A DNA stretch of 5,868 nucleotides, from contig JANWJA010000043.1 in the NCBI GenBank assembly GCA_025449615.1, forward strand, positions 1 to 5,868, in the 5' to 3' direction. A program made the translations under genes and the position numbers. Origin of the DNA: Methyloceanibacter sp. (lineage in GTDB: Bacteria; Pseudomonadota; Alphaproteobacteria; Rhizobiales; Methyloligellaceae). Positions 5,264 through 5,868 of this stretch are shown one piece after another (the stretch's first letter is position 1; each line of letters begins with the position of its first letter). The notes beneath the pieces were generated by a model. It was not told the DNA's origin. It did no database searches and saw nothing but the letters and a program-made list of their open reading frames with translations.

Positions 5264-5868
5264 TCTTCAGCCGAGCACCGGCCCACGCGCTTGGCAGCGC
5301 ATGCTGAGCGGGCGCAGGCTTGATCTGCTCGATCCCTCGCCGCTCGACATCGAGATCGAGGATATCGCGCATGGGCTGGCGCGTGTTGCACGCTGGAACG
5401 GACAGACTGACGGCGAGCATGCTTTCTCGGTGGCCGAGCATAGTCAGTTGGTCGAGACGATCGCGGGCGCGCTTAACCCATCACTGGAGCGGCGCTACAG
5501 GCTGGCGGCGCTGATTCACGATGCGCCCGAATATGTGATCGGCGACCTGATCAGTCCGTTCAAGGCGGCGCTCGCCCTCGACTACAAGGCCTTCGAGGCG
5601 AAATTGCTCGCGGCGATTCACTTGCGGTTCGGGTTGCCGGCAGTGTTGCCGGAGGAAGTAACCAAGCTGATCAAGCGCGCCGACAAGATTGCGGCCTATT
5701 ATGAGGCCACCGTGCTTGCGGGCTTCTCGATCGAAGAGGCAAAACGCTTTTTTGGCCAGCCCCGGGGCTTGAGCGCTTCGCTGGTAACCAAATTGTCGCA
5801 CCTCAAGCCGCTTGCTACTGGCGACGCCGAGGCCAAGTTTCTCAAGCGCTTTAACGAGCTTCGTGCAT
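5256..5868 (+). CDS. HD-domain YfbR-like 5'-nucleotidase (3' end outside window)
   Basis: HD-superfamily metal-dependent phosphohydrolase resembling YfbR, which dephosphorylates deoxynucleoside 5'-monophosphates in the cytosol. The frame is open from ATG 5256 to the window edge (204 codons). The conserved N-terminal block WQRMLSGRRLDLLDPSPLDI (residues 13-32) is followed by ARWNGQT (45-51), which carries the RW pair. The metal ligands are H62 in AEHS, H88-D89 in LIHDAPE and D143 in KRADKIAAY. GDLISPFK (96-103) matches the GD-x-x-x-P-x-K segment after the HD pair in YfbR. All four metal positions are intact, so it is probably active. TTGGA lies seven bases upstream of the ATG. An in-frame TTG at 5244 is possible, but it has no ribosome site. 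At 204 residues, with a terminal FLKRFNELRA, it is probably nearly complete. The exact substrate is inferred only. Confidence 0.9.
   Translation, partial: MHSLQPSTGPRAWQRMLSGRRLDLLDPSPLDIEIEDIAHGLARVARWNGQTDGEHAFSVAEHSQLVETIAGALNPSLERRYRLAALIHDAPEYVIGDLISPFKAALALDYKAFEAKLLAAIHLRFGLPAVLPEEVTKLIKRADKIAAYYEATVLAGFSIEEAKRFFGQPRGLSASLVTKLSHLKPLATGDAEAKFLKRFNELRA

Noticed and set aside
1..5868. A mobile element, phage, toxin-antitoxin or defence system
   Set aside because: No transposase, integrase, terminal repeats, tRNA junction or defence-type domain was seen on either strand. The composition is uniform apart from normal intergenic AT-rich gaps.

Overview
This window is GC-rich alphaproteobacterial chromosome. 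Codon use, protein styles and the gene neighbourhood point to Hyphomicrobiales (Rhizobiales). That placement rests on recognising families by eye, not on a search. It holds seven complete genes, two genes cut by the window edges, and several weaker candidate regulatory elements. I see no rRNA, tRNA, CRISPR array, insertion sequence or phage gene, and no stretch over 300 bases without a gene.

Left part (1-1312): the Ala/Gln/Pro-rich tail of an unidentified protein is followed by a small helical conserved hypothetical protein, best started at a TTG at 240. Its stop abuts the stop of a convergent LysE-family membrane exporter on the minus strand.

Middle (1269-3378): a possible 15-codon leader ORF runs by an ATGA overlap into a signal-peptide-bearing hypothetical protein of unknown function. 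That gene converges on, and overlaps by 7 nt, a minus-strand dihydroorotase-type amidohydrolase. The amidohydrolase starts at TTG and carries Gln in place of the first His of the HxH metal motif.

Right part (3379-5868): ygfZ (folate-dependent Fe-S cluster maintenance) and tag (3-methyladenine-DNA glycosylase I) form a coupled plus-strand pair with a 4-nt ATGA overlap. A small DUF2188-like protein converges on tag with a 5-nt gap. Divergent from it, an HD-domain YfbR-like 5'-nucleotidase runs off the right edge.

Dihydroorotase, YgfZ, Tag and the HD nucleotidase share a loose theme of pyrimidine and nucleotide metabolism, folate/Fe-S maintenance and DNA alkylation repair. I recall similar neighbourhoods in related Hyphomicrobiales but could not check this. 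The content is essentially housekeeping. No new multi-gene system is evident. The best leads are the altered metal site of the dihydroorotase, the short leader ORFs overlapping three gene starts, and three convergent pairs with no room for ordinary terminators between them.
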